A DNA stretch of 64,000 bases, from contig CM040427.1 in the NCBI GenBank assembly GCA_022702705.1, positions 73,833,283 through 73,897,282 on the forward strand, written 5' to 3'. The DNA comes from Papilionanthe hookeriana x Papilionanthe teres (taxonomy: Eukaryota > Streptophyta > Magnoliopsida > Asparagales > Orchidaceae). How positions within the stretch are numbered: the stretch's first letter is position 1; each line of letters opens with the position of its first letter. Positions 12,311 to 23,413 of this stretch are shown here, piece after piece. The notes under the pieces were generated by a model. That model did no database searches and was not told where the DNA came from. It worked only from the letters and a program-made list of their open reading frames with translations. The position numbers and the translations under genes were made by a program.

Positions 12311-13406
12311 GTCACGGAAAGTTTTGGTGTGTTACTTGCTTCCACCCGACCTACATTCACTCGGTCTGCTGGACTATTTTTTCAGCTAACCTTGGATCAA
12401 AACCTAGCTCTGGCGATCGATGAGGTATAAAAGGCCAAAATAACATGTAAAGTAAGGGTAATTTTGTAATAATATTTTCCCTTTTTTCTCTTCTATAAGT
12501 AGAAGAACCTATAACATTTAAAAGGACTCTCTATGGGACTCTCCTCTCTCAACCCCATATGTAAGAAGAACTCTCCCCTTCCCCTCTCTTGTAATCCCTA
12601 AGTTCAGTGGAATGAAATGAGCCAAAGAGCCCGGACAAACTCCTTCTCGTCCCACACGGGGCGAACTCCTCTCTCTCTCTCTCTCTATTTCCCACAATTC
12701 TCATGCTCTACATCTTGTTCATAGTCTACATGACAAATCTGGCTTTAACCGTATTTGATGTGTAAATTAATAAAAAATTAAGTTGTATGTATGTGAATGA
12801 CCCTATAAAAACATAAAGACTTCCACATAATATGTATTAAATAATATACAACCAAGTACCAAATGAGCATATATTGAGCATTTCTCAATTTTTTTTAATA
12901 AGCTTAATCACAAATTTTAATGATAATGTTGGTGACTTTATTCAAAACTGTTCACTTTTCAAATAAATGTTTATAAAAATTTTCAAATTTGCAATTGATG
13001 AAGGAAAGGTGGAATTTTTCCAAGCATATTTTAATATTTGATCGACATAAGGGTTAATAATAGAGATAATGTATTTTAGGAGTTAATGAATGAGAAATTA
13101 TTAATTAATTTATAAATTATTTATTCGAAATCATGATCTTGAACAATAGAATAAAATTTTATGTATAAGATTACTGAGTATACGTACATGTTCTAATAAA
13201 AATTCTATTAAGTTGCACTTCCCTTTTTTTTTAAAGGATTTCGATGGCGTCGCACCATAACAATTATTTTAAGTGCGCCTGCTTCCGCACAAGCCGCCCT
13301 CTAATCTGTTGGGTTAGACTTTTTTTTTGTCTTTTATGATGGACTAAGATATTTTTTTTTTAAATAATATTTGGAACAAGTGTCTCAAATTAATGGTGTT
13401 AATTAG
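12311..13406. other. Intergenic, with a promoter-like patch
   Basis: GAGGTATAAAAGGCC (about 12421) followed by CTATAAGTAG and a CT tract at 12669-12686 looks like another LTR promoter fragment, but the ends could not be set. Positions 12700-13406 are AT-rich with no coding. Confidence 0.45.
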
Positions 13407-13789
13407 GAGAAATTATTGTAATAAAATTTTGCCTCATGTAAGCGGTGGAACTGCTAAATAAAACATGAAAACCCCTGTATTTTAATGCATGGCCTAGCCA
13501 GACCCAGCCCATTTCCTTGAAAACAAAACCCTTCGCGCTGAATCAATCTCTATTTTCTTTTATCGTCATCAGGTAGGGTTTCGCATAGTGTTATTCCCCT
13601 GCTTCTCGGTCATCGAATGCATAGTTGTCACAGAATGTCTCTCTCACCGGACGAGAAATATTGATGTTGGATTCTGAAAAATATTGCGGAGAGTTTGAAA
13701 AGGAAGTGAGTTTTGTTGCGCTTGAAATGTCGAAATAATTTTTTTTTTTCTTTGTACTCTGGATCATTGGGATTATGTTACTTTTCTAG

Positions 13790-15605
13790 TTCATTTTTTA
13801 TGATTATGTGGAGATAAAGTTATTTTTGTGGTGTTATTGAGGTGTTTTTTAAGTATTATTTAGATGGTATTGCGACGGTATTGCGACGGCTCTGTGGTAT
13901 TCTCAACTAGTTTATTATAGTGTTATTATAGTAACTTTGTGGTGTTATTGTGGAATTATTATAACGTTATTTGAGTGGTATTACGGTGGCTCTGGAGGTA
14001 TTTTTGACTGGTGTAATGTCAGTATTATTATAGTGTTATTGCAGCGACTTTGGAGGTATTCTCGACTGTTATTATTTTGGTGTTAATGTAGTGTTATTAA
14101 GGTGTTGTTATAGTATTATTTCAGAGATATTGCGGCGGCTGTGGAGGTATTCTCTACCGGTATTATTTCAGTATTATTATAGTGTTATTGAGGTGTTATT
14201 GAGGCGTTATTATGGTATTATTGAGTGATAGTATGTCGGCTTTGTTGTGGTATTCTCGACTAGTATTATTATGGTGTTAATGTGGTGTTATTACAGTATT
14301 ATTGTGGTGTTATTATAGTATTATCGAGGTATTTTTTGTGTTATTGTGATGACATTGGTGGTATTCTCGACTAGTGTTATTTATATGTTATTATGATTTA
14401 TTGCAGTATTATTGTGGTGTTATTATGTGGTATTATTATGGTATTAATATAGTGTTATTTTGGTGTTGTTATTGTGTTATTTGAGTAGTATTATGGCGGA
14501 TTTAGTGGTATTCTCGACTGATGTTATTTCAGTGTTATCATGGTTTTATTACGGTATTATTGTGGTGTTATTGCGGTATTATTGTGATGTTATTGAGGTG
14601 ATATTGTGGGTATGTCTCTGTGAAGGTATTCTCGACCGGTGTTATTATGGAGTTGTTATTATGTTATTGTGGTGTTATTATTATGTTATTATAATGTTAT
14701 TGTGGTGTTATTATGGTGTTATTTGAGTAGTATTGTGACAGCTTTGCCGATATTCTCGATTGGTGTTATTTCTGTGTTATCATGGTGTTATTGTGGCATT
14801 ATTGTAGTGTTATGTGGTTTTATTGAGGTGTTACTATAATGTTATTTGAGTGGTATTGCGGTGACATTGGTGATATTCTCGACATGTGATATTTTAGTGT
14901 TACTATGATGTTATTAATGTATTATTGTGGTGTTATTATGAGGAGTTATTGTGGTGTTGATCTGGTGTTATTGAGGTGTTATTATGATGTTATTTGAGTG
15001 GTATTATAAGGACTCTAGAGATATTCTCGGCTTATATTATTTTAGTGTTATTATGATGTTATTCTAGTGTTATTGCGGTGTTATTGAGGTGTTATTGTGG
15101 TGTTATTGAGTGGTAATGTGGCGGCTCTGTTGTGGTATTCTCGACTAGTGTTATTTCAATGTTATTATGGTGATATTGTGGTATTATTGTTGTTTTATTG
15201 CAGTATTACTGAGATTTTATTGTGGTGTTATTTAAGTGGAATTGCGGCGGCTTTGGTGGCATTCTTGCCTGGTGTTATTTCAGTGCTATTACAGTGTTAT
15301 TACGATATTATTCTGGTATTATTATGTGATGTCATTGTAGTGCTAATAGGGTGTTTTAGTAGTGTTATTGAGGTGTTATTATGGTGTTATTTGAGTGGTA
15401 TTGGGGCAGCTATGGTGGTATTCTAGACTAGTGTTATTTCAGTAATATTATAATTTTATTTTGGTATTATTGATGTGTTATTGCAATAAGATTGTAGTGT
15501 TAATAAGGTGATATTATAGTGTTATTGTAGTGTTATTTGAATGGTATTGTGGTGACACAGTGGTGGTATTCTCGACTGGTATTATTATGGTTTTTGTGGT
15601 GTTTA
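13790..15605 (+). repeat. Left GGTGTTATT higher-order array
   Basis: Degenerate 9-12 bp words of the type GTGTTATTRTG fill the stretch. They are organised into larger units of about 100-150 bp, each marked by a TATTCTCGACT box, usually preceded by GGCGGCTTTGGTGG and followed by GGTGTTATTTCAG. About fifteen such boxes occur between 13890 and 15570. Long open frames rich in VLLWCYY over this stretch are a by-product of the repeat and are not genes. Confidence 0.9.
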
Positions 15606-16335
15606 TTTGAAAGATGTTCTGTGGTGTTTCTTCTATACATAGTGAGTAGACTTCTTACCTTTCTCTTGTAATGAATACGCAGGTTGTGTAGGAATTTAGG
15701 AATGATTTTTAAAAATGCTTTTTAGTTTTTAATGTGATTATTTTCCTTTTATTTTTCATTTACTTATCATTCTGGCTAATAATTTGTTAGAATTCGTTGT
15801 AAACCCATAATGACTCGAGAGAGCATGAACAATGAGTAAGATCACGTCAAACTATAGGGCATGACGCAAAGGAAAACTATATGGAGATGCATATAGATAG
15901 GGAAAATACTTAATGGGTTTGAATTTAGGTTTTTAGAATTAAAATCAGTTTAACCAAACTTTTTCATGCACTCGAGAGAGAGTAAAGAAGATAATTGCTC
16001 CTATTTGTCACTAGCCACATTTGCAATTTAAAGTATCATGTTCTTACATACTATTTAGATCATTACAAAGGAGGGTGATTTTTATAGCTTGATTTTCACC
16101 AGTTCTAGTTAGTAGAGTTTCTTTAGGAGTAAACCAATAAGATTAGTGGTGATTCAGTAGTAAGCACAACTTAAGACAATATTTTATTCCAAGCTAAGAA
16201 TAATTTTACTAGGCTAGAACTTTTCTTAAGTTTAACTGTCTCGCTCCCCGTGGATTCGACAACCTAGACTCAAAAATTCTCTTATTATAAAAGCGATACG
16301 TACAGTTGCATTAGGGTTGTAGTCTTAGTTATAGT
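15606..16335 (+). repeat. LTR-like insertion splitting the left array
   Basis: The array stops at about 15606 and resumes at about 16340. The segment between contains CATGCACTCGAGAGAGAG then AAAGAAGATAATTGCTCC, closely matching the middle of the Athila-like LTRs at 44.2 and 62.3 kb, and later CCCCGTGGATTCGAC and a TTGCA end. It is probably a diverged solo LTR that landed in the array. Precise ends are not clear. Confidence 0.5.
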
Positions 16336-16605
16336 TGTCGCAGTACCGCATTATATTACGATGGATTTGGTAGTATTCTCGACTAATTTAATATTATTTC
16401 ATATTATTGTGGTGTTACATGATATTATTGAGGTGTTATTTGAATGGTATTGTGGCAGCTTTGGTGGAATTCTTGACTGATGTTATTTCAATTTTATTAT
16501 GCTATTATTGTGGTACTATTATGGTGTTATCATGCAGTGTTATTGTGATATTAATATGGTGTTATTGTAATGTTATTGAGGTGTTATTGAGATGTTATCA
16601 AAGGG
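16336..16605 (+). repeat. Left array, resumed
   Basis: Two more TATTCTCGACT-type boxes (about 16374 and 16468, the second with a variant) and GTGTTATT words, continuing the same orientation as 13.8-15.6 kb. Confidence 0.85.
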
Positions 16606-17235
16606 AGAAAAAGAATGTACATTATCAGCGATAGTGTAAAACTTTTTAGTCACCCTAAAATTGCTTGAAGGAAAAAAAAATTGTTAACAAAAACTTTAAA
16701 AACAACACATTAAAGGGCATAGAATACTCCCCATTTGAAACCTTAACTTAGTCATTCTTTTTTGTTTCTTGCATCCACACCACAAAGAGGGAGCTTTATT
16801 CCAGTTAAGTGGTTCTCCTCTGTTGGGCATGGCTATCAGTAAGACAACTTGGTCAGGGTCAAATCTTAATTCTTTCCCTCCAATCCTGAAAATCATCCGT
16901 TCAAAATTCTAACAATTCAAGATGTGTAGTGTCAGAACATTGTCTTAGGGATACAGTGGCAAAGCAAAAAAGAGAAGCACATTACTTTGAGGTTGTTCAT
17001 AGTCTTCACATATAGGGTATGTTTGACCATATGAAAAACACCTCTTACTACAGATGGTCAACATCTATAGCTGAACATCCTCGGGTTCAGAAACCTACAA
17101 AAGAAGACAATGCAAAAAAAGATTGTTTCTTATCGCCAATTGTGTCCATAATAAAACCATTTCAGTACCTCAAAAACATGAATGCAACAGCAAAATATCA
17201 AAATAACACGACAATACAGAATACCAACAAAATTA
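16606..17235. other. Central loop of FB2
   Basis: Non-repetitive sequence between the oppositely oriented arrays. It holds the possible gene fragment listed at 16696-16896. No other coding signal was recognised. Confidence 0.6.
16696..16896 (-). pseudogene. Possible captured Ulp1/DUF1985-like fragment
   Basis: A 66-codon minus-strand frame reads MIFRIGGKELRFDPDQVVLL then IAMPNRGEPLNWNKAP. The pattern of a short hydrophobic strand, IGG.eLrF, D.V.Li, then a P-x-RGEP turn recalls the N-terminal domain often joined to Ulp1-like proteases in plant transposon-derived genes. Upstream, in another frame, lies THLELLEF, which fits a short frameshifted extension. Some Mutator-like elements (Kaonashi type) carry Ulp1-like genes, so the location inside a TIR element is suggestive. 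The match is by eye only, and the catalytic domain is absent. The frame has no link to the arrays. Confidence 0.3.
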
Positions 17236-18745
17236 CACCGCAGTAACACTACAATAATTCCACAATAACACCAAAATAGCACCAAAATAACACCACAATA
17301 ACACCTTACTCACCTCGATAACACCAGCCTCCCACCTTAATAAAACTGAAACATTACAGCTCCAATAACACTTAAATAACACCACAATAACACCAAACTA
17401 ACATCACAATCTGGCTTTAATAACACCATAATCCCCCTCAATAAAATGGAAACATTAATGCTCTAATAACACCTAACAAACACAAAAAACACCAGAATAA
17501 TACCTCAATAACACTAAAATAAAAGTACAATCCCGCCTCAATAAACTGAAACATTTCTGCTCCATTGACACCTAAATAACACCATATTAAAACGACAACC
17601 CCACCTCAATAAAGCTAAAACATTGCAGCTCCAATAACACCGAAATATCATCACAATAACACCACAATCCAACCTCAACAACACCATGATCTCACCTAAA
17701 TAAAACTGAGACATTACATCTCCAATAACCCCTAAATAACACCAGAATAACACGAAAATAATATCACAATCCCACCTCAATAACACAATAATCTCACCTC
17801 AATAAAACTGAAACACTGCATGTCCAATAACACCTAAATAACACCACAAAAACATCAAATAACCACAAGAATAATACCACATTAATACCACAATATCACC
17901 TTGATAAAACTGAAATGTTACAGATTTTATAACACCAAAAAAAACACCATAATAACACTACAATCCCAACTCAAAATCACCACAATCCCATATTAATAAA
18001 AGTAAAATATTACAGCTCCAATAACACTTGAATAACATAACAATAACACCACCATCTTATCTCAATAACACCACAATCCCACCTTAATAAAATTAAAATG
18101 TTACAGCTTCAATAAAACTTAAATAACACCATAATAATACCATAATAACTTCACAATGACAACATAATCTCACCTCCATAACACCACAATCCCTTCTCAA
18201 TAAAACTGAAATATTACAGCTCTAATAATACCTAAATAACACCATAATAATACCACAATCCCACCGGAATAAAACTAAAATATTACAGATCTAATAACAG
18301 CTAAATAGCACCACAATCTCGCTTAAAAACACCATAATACCACCTCAATAATACTAAAACATTACAGCTCCAATAACACCTTAATAACACTAGAATAACA
18401 CCTAAATCCCACTTTAATAGTGCCACAATCCCACATGAATAAAATTGAAACATTACAGCTTCAATAAAACCTAAATAACACAAAAAACACCACAATCCCA
18501 CTTCAATAACACTACAATACCACCTCAATAAAATTGAAGCATTACAATTCCAATAACACCTAAATAACATTACAATAATACTAGAATAACACCACATTAA
18601 CACCGCAATAACACCAGAGTCCGATCTCAATAAAATTAAAGCATTACAGCTCCAATAATACCTAAATAAAAACTACAATAACACCAGAATAACGTCACAA
18701 TGTAATTGCAATAACACCACAATCTCTCCTATATAAAATTGAAAC
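17236..18745 (-). repeat. Right AATAACACC higher-order array
   Basis: The + strand shows AATAACACC words, the complement of the left array's core. Larger units of about 100-120 bp are marked by GAAACATTACAGCTCCAATA and AATCCCACCTCAATAA. This marker differs from the TATTCTCGACT box of the left array, so the two arms pair only through the short core word, not over whole units. Confidence 0.88.
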
Positions 18746-19110
18746 ATTAATGTGGTGCTATTATAGTGTTAGTGTGGTATTATTTTAGTGTTATTATGAT
18801 TATTGAGTTTTATTGTGGTGTTATTGTAGTATTATTATTGTGTTATTGAGATGTAATTGTGGTGCTATTGTGGTGTTAGTGCGGTGTTATTTTTTGTAAT
18901 TGTGATGTTATTTAGGTGTAATTGTTGTGTTATTAGTGTATCAGTATGGTGTTATTGTCATACAGATGTTGTTGTACAGTGGTGTTAGTTGTGTCATCGT
19001 ATTGTGATGTTATTGTGGTGTTGTTGTGGTTGTATTGTGGTATTATTAGTGTAATGAGATGGTATTATTGTCAAACAAATGTGGTGTTACAGTGATGTCA
19101 TTGCACAATA
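18746..19110 (+). repeat. Short array in reversed orientation
   Basis: At about 18750 the repeat flips back to the GGTGTTATT orientation (TGTGGTGCTATTATAGTG and on). It lacks both unit markers seen in the longer arrays. Confidence 0.8.
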
Positions 19111-19706
19111 TAATTAAATACTAGATGATGCAAGTACAATCACACAAACAATATTATCAGGATATCTTATGTTGATTCTTACGCTCTTTGGTTTCCTTGT
19201 GTTCTTCCATTCTTATATATTAGCTTGCTTGAAAACACAAAAAGAAGTACATGAGTTCACCCATAAACCCAAAATCCTCACGCAACACTTGTTTCGGAAA
19301 AAACCTAAACATCACAAGATTTACATGGTGAGAGAGGGAATTCAAATGTATCTTGACCGGAAATCAACAGTGTGAAGGATTTCAAACGAAGAAATCTCTA
19401 GCTACCAGAGACTCAAATAAAAACTGCAATGTGAAACTCAAACAGATGATGATATAAGAAAATAGATAGGAAAGAGCCTAGTAGCAGGGTTTTATTTTCA
19501 AAGCGATGGGTCGAGTGTTATGATTCGGCGCAGAGCATTTCCTTTTCGAAGCAATGAGCTGGTTTGAACCAGGTCATGCATTAAAATAAAGAGCTTTTTC
19601 ATTTTTTATTCAGTTGGACCACGACTTCCGTGTGGCGGCAAGTGGCAAAATTTTGTTGGAGTCCTGACGCAGCTATGCGTTCAGACTCCTCATGTAATAT
19701 TTTCTC
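19111..19706. repeat. Right inner flank and TIR of FB2
   Basis: Positions 19440-19706 are the right terminal inverted repeat; its outer 50 bp include the near-palindrome GGAGTCCTGACGCAGC followed by GCGTTCAGACTCC. Positions 19111-19440 are unique; a 68-codon frame at 19169 was not recognised. Confidence 0.7.
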
Positions 19707-20094
19707 ATAAATCAGTCAAGCCATTTTTTATTTATTGTTGAGTTTAATTATTTATTTAAGTTAGAACTCAAGCTCAAGTTTGACTTTATTCGATGAGTTT
19801 GATCTGATTTATTTAGTATGAAGGAAAGAAATATAAATTTAAGCTAGTGTTATCATGAAATGATAATAATTATTTAGGAGATAATCATTAAAAACTAATT
19901 TGATATAAAGTATAAAACATCACTTTTTAATTATTATTAATATTTTAAAGAAATATTCATGATTTTTAATGTATTTTAATTAATTACTTTCTAAACAAGC
20001 CGACTCACGAGCTAACAAGTTGGGTCGAGGGTAGCCTGAGCTTGGCATGTTAGCTCATCCTGATAATATATATTTACATATGTACTAAACATCA

Positions 20095-20102
<8 letters not shown>

Positions 20103-20161
<59 letters not shown>
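20103..20161. repeat. (AT)29 microsatellite
   Basis: About 59 bases of uninterrupted AT dinucleotide repeat. Confidence 0.95.
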
Positions 20162-20163
<2 letters not shown>

Positions 20164-20630
20164 CATATGAAAAGTTTAATAGCGATATGTTTTATGTTGT
20201 ATGAATAATTTAGGTGGTATAAATTTAAAATTTAAAATTTAAGTATTAGATATGTAAATTCAGAGAATGGTATTTATCTAAATGCTCCTTTTAACTGTTG
20301 TTTATGAATGCAAAATTAAAATAGATTGCTTATTAAGAGTTTATTCAACATTTTTATAAACGAAATTGGTAAATATATTTTTTGCCAAAAAAAAATGTAA
20401 ATATTATATAATATAATATAGAACTTGAAATGAATCATGTAATTATAAAGTGAAGAATTGCAAGACAAAATTACATTAATGCGAGCCTTACTTTAATTTA
20501 ATTCAATATATATATATAAATATATTCCTTTGCTTTTGATAAAAGTGGATAATTTTTAACTTAAATAAGTATGCCATTTGGATAAAAGTCATTAGTAGGA
20601 TTTTTTGGAAGTGATCCATTAAATAAGTAT

Positions 20631-20704
20631 CACTTTGGAATATTTCAATCAGGAGTGGTTTGATGATTTATTACACTTTGGAATATTTCAATCAGGAGTG
20701 GTTT
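20631..20704. repeat. 43-bp-period direct duplication
   Basis: The 31-bp stretch starting CACTTTGGAATATTTCAATC at 20631 recurs exactly at 20674. Confidence 0.95.
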
Positions 20705-20835
20705 TATTAAATTAATGAAATCATTTATTTAATAATTAATGAAATTTATTAAATTTATAGTTCTATTAGGTTTTATAAGGCAGTACCATTAATTAGAAAT
20801 CTCATAAATCATTTCAAGCAGTCAACCTCACACAC

Positions 20836-21070
20836 GGAAAAGATTTACGTACGTAAAGCGTACGCAACGCTGCGTACGTCCAGCAGGTATATGGATGTTA
20901 CATGGGGGTAATTTTGTGTTTTTTCCCTTGTAACTTGCCTGTAATCTCCCTGTAACCTCCTTATTTGTGCAGGTTACAAGTAGATTACATGAAGGTTATA
21001 CGTATGTGGAAGTCTCATATTGGATGACGTACGTAGCGTTGCGTACGCTTTGCATAAGCAAATTTTTTCC
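20836..21070. mobile_element. 235-bp MITE with 9-bp target duplication
   Basis: The terminal inverted repeats begin GGAAAA(G/A)ATTT and share the exact run AAAGCGTACGCAACGCT; 39 of the first 45 positions match. Flanking 9-mers are CTCACACAC (20827-20835) and CTCACACAA (21071-21079), 8 of 9 identical. A 9-bp duplication is typical of Mutator-superfamily elements. The interior has several TGTAAC and GTTACA words in both orientations, echoing the repeat-filled interior of FB1 and FB2. There is no coding capacity. Confidence 0.9.
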
Positions 21071-23327
21071 CTCACACAAAAAATGTTTATATTTATATAG
21101 CTTATTTACTCTATTTTTGAAATTTTATAAAATATCGCTTCCTATTTTGTAAAATGGACGTTTATTTATAGCCTCAAGAGAATTAAATTTTATTAAGTTT
21201 TCTTCATTATACAAAAATAGCCTTTTATGATAAAATAATGGTAAACTCTTATTGGAAATAATTTTATTCAAGACTTGATCGCACTCAAATTAGTTCGTTA
21301 TAGCAAAATTAGAAAAAAATATAATAGATAACATAATAAAAGTAATAGTTGATGTGCCAGCAAGAAAGTTTATCTTCAAGCATAAATCTCGATACATTTT
21401 GAGCAAGAAATATTTCTAATTCAAATTCAAGATCATCTTAGCTGTTCTTCACAAATTTATAATAAAATATTGAATGCTTGATAAGACAAACCTAATGAAA
21501 CCGAAGTGATCCAATATGAGTCCAAATGTGCCTAGATCAAATATTTAAAGTGTAGTTAAAGGTTTCGGTGCATCGATTAGAAGATCAAATGCTCTTAAAA
21601 TTTGACATGTTTATAATGAAATAAAGCATCTCGACGAGTGAAATCCAAAGAGCTAAGATTACTCAATTTCGAGGTTGTTGAGGTACTTAAATGTTAAAAA
21701 TTAACATATGATCAGGAAAATCAATGTGAATTATTGAATGAATTGTTTTGGGGTTCTAACAATATTTATTGAAACGTCGATCTAAAAAATTATAAATAAA
21801 CTCACATTATTCACCTGAAAGGAAAGAGAATATAAGAAGAATGAGCTAACAATTAAAGCATAACTCTTGATGAGACATGCAGAGCTGGTGACTTCCTGCA
21901 ATTGTTGAGATGTTGATCATCACTAGTGGCTATTGTGGCCCAACTATAACAGTGGTAGCCAACTACAGTTGTTGTAGCCACCAACTATGATCATAAAGTC
22001 CAAACTACCTCTATATAATTGTATTTTTCATGTTGTTTTAATACAATTGTGATTTCAATAATATTTTATAATCTTATCTTTAGGCATAGTTTTAATGAAA
22101 TTTGGTTCCCTAGAAAATCCTTGGTTGAAAATGCATTCTAACAAATTTAAGAATTGCCATTTAAAAATAAAATTTTGTCAAAAATTAATAAAAAGAATTT
22201 CAGGAAGAAATTTTTAAATCCACTAGAAATTTACCTTCCAATCACAATTTATATTACACACTAAGGGCTTCTATTTCATTATCATCCAATCACAATAACC
22301 ACAATAAAGCCAACATAACAACATTGTTATAAACAAATCCATCTAAAGAAAAAAATGATACAATTGTTTAAAAAGAATAGTGATCAACCAATCATTTAGT
22401 AAATCATGTGTCACATAGTGAAATAAACAAATATAGAGAGTCAATAAGCATCTTTGATCTCTGATCTTCCTTGGCCTCCTCATCCTCATCCGCTCCTCAA
22501 TCATTTGCATTTTTTTCTCTTCATCTATCACAACGCATCTTCTCTGTTTTGCTTCCAACTGAGTGTCACCTAGCCTTAATATTGTTAGTAACTTCAATGA
22601 CATGACTTTGAACTGGCTTCTTAATCAAGTTAGTGACCAGGCTAGAGAATGAATTGCATGCATCAAATGCTAAGGCCTACGAACTTAAGCCATATTTTCT
22701 TCTTTTCTTTTTACCTCCAAATGCTTCTCTCTAGATACCAATCTCTACTGCTTGTAATGACCACTCAAACTACCTACACTAGCTAAACTTTGGCTCTTTG
22801 TCTCCTTCAGTCTTATGTATTCATGCTATAAAATATTACAATAAAATTAAAACATAATAAATTTTCTAATGAATTTTAACTCAAAAAGAATATATATTTT
22901 ATTTACATAAGCTCTCTATGACTTAAGATCAATTCACTAGTGGTATGCCTTATATTGTTGTGTTCAATTATGAAACACTATAAGAGTCTATTTCAGGCAC
23001 TAAGCCTCCAATATGTAGGGAGCTATCCATGTAGCTATAGTTAGATGCACAATTTTGTTTTGCTTACTAACTTTTACGAATATACTCAAGAGAGGCCCAT
23101 CCCCTTCAAAACCCAAGCCACACTTCCTCTCCAATTCTAAAAGGTCTCTACCCAAACTTGTGGATGTATGTGAACATGTTCTAAAAACAAGCCCTTTGTC
23201 TCAAAATTTTTTCTAATATACTTGCTCTGTTCAAGCAACCACCAAAATTATTCCGCAACATAAAATTTATAAATAGGAATTACTACAAGTTATAGCACCA
23301 TGTAATATATAAGTGTTAAAAGTATAG
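21071..23327. other. Intergenic DNA with an unidentified minus-strand frame
   Basis: A minus-strand frame at 22343-22603 (86 codons) contains a charged stretch (DEEKKMQMIEERMRMRRPRK) and might be the tail of an old gene, but no family was recognised and upstream frames are broken. The rest is AT-rich. A local run around 21880-22010 repeats GTAGCCAACTA-like words in both orientations. Confidence 0.4.
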
Positions 23328-23413
23328 TTACTACCTTAAATTTTATACACCACATGTCATGCACCTTAATTTACTACCTTAAATTTTATACACCACATGT
23401 CATGCACCTTAAT
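23328..23413. repeat. Perfect 43-bp tandem duplication
   Basis: The 43-bp unit beginning TTACTACCTTAAATTTTATA at 23328 is repeated exactly at 23371. Confidence 0.97.

Larger units (their letters stand above)
13407..19706. mobile_element. 6.3-kb foldback element with array-filled arms (FB2)
   Basis: The left end (13407-13560) and the reverse complement of the right end (19706-about 19440) are homologous: both begin GAGAAA(T/A)(T/A)ATT, both contain AAAATTTTGCC, TATTTTAATGCATG and CTATTTTCTT, in the same order. The left end lacks about 40 bp of the terminal block. Inside lie a GGTGTTATT array (13.8-16.6 kb), a unique centre (16.6-17.2 kb), a reverse-orientation array (17.2-18.75 kb) and a short flip back (18.75-19.1 kb). 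Flanking 9-mers (13398-13406 and 19707-19715) match at 6 of 9, a possible degraded target duplication. No transposase frame was found. Architecture and ends suggest a foldback member of the Mutator superfamily; the superfamily call is inference. Confidence 0.75.
19707..20835. other. AT-rich intergenic DNA
   Basis: No gene. It contains the AT microsatellite and the 43-bp tandem duplication listed separately. Confidence 0.6.

Noticed and set aside
14460..15426. Long open frames with repeated VLLWCYYGVI-like sequence (66-109 codons)
   Set aside because: They are the GGTGTTATT array read in one frame; hydrophobic repeats arise from the DNA unit, and equivalent frames appear wherever the array occurs, on either strand.
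13790..18745. Regularly spaced repeats resembling a CRISPR array
   Set aside because: The units are degenerate, variable in length and lack unique spacers between constant repeats; the setting is a plant nuclear transposon.
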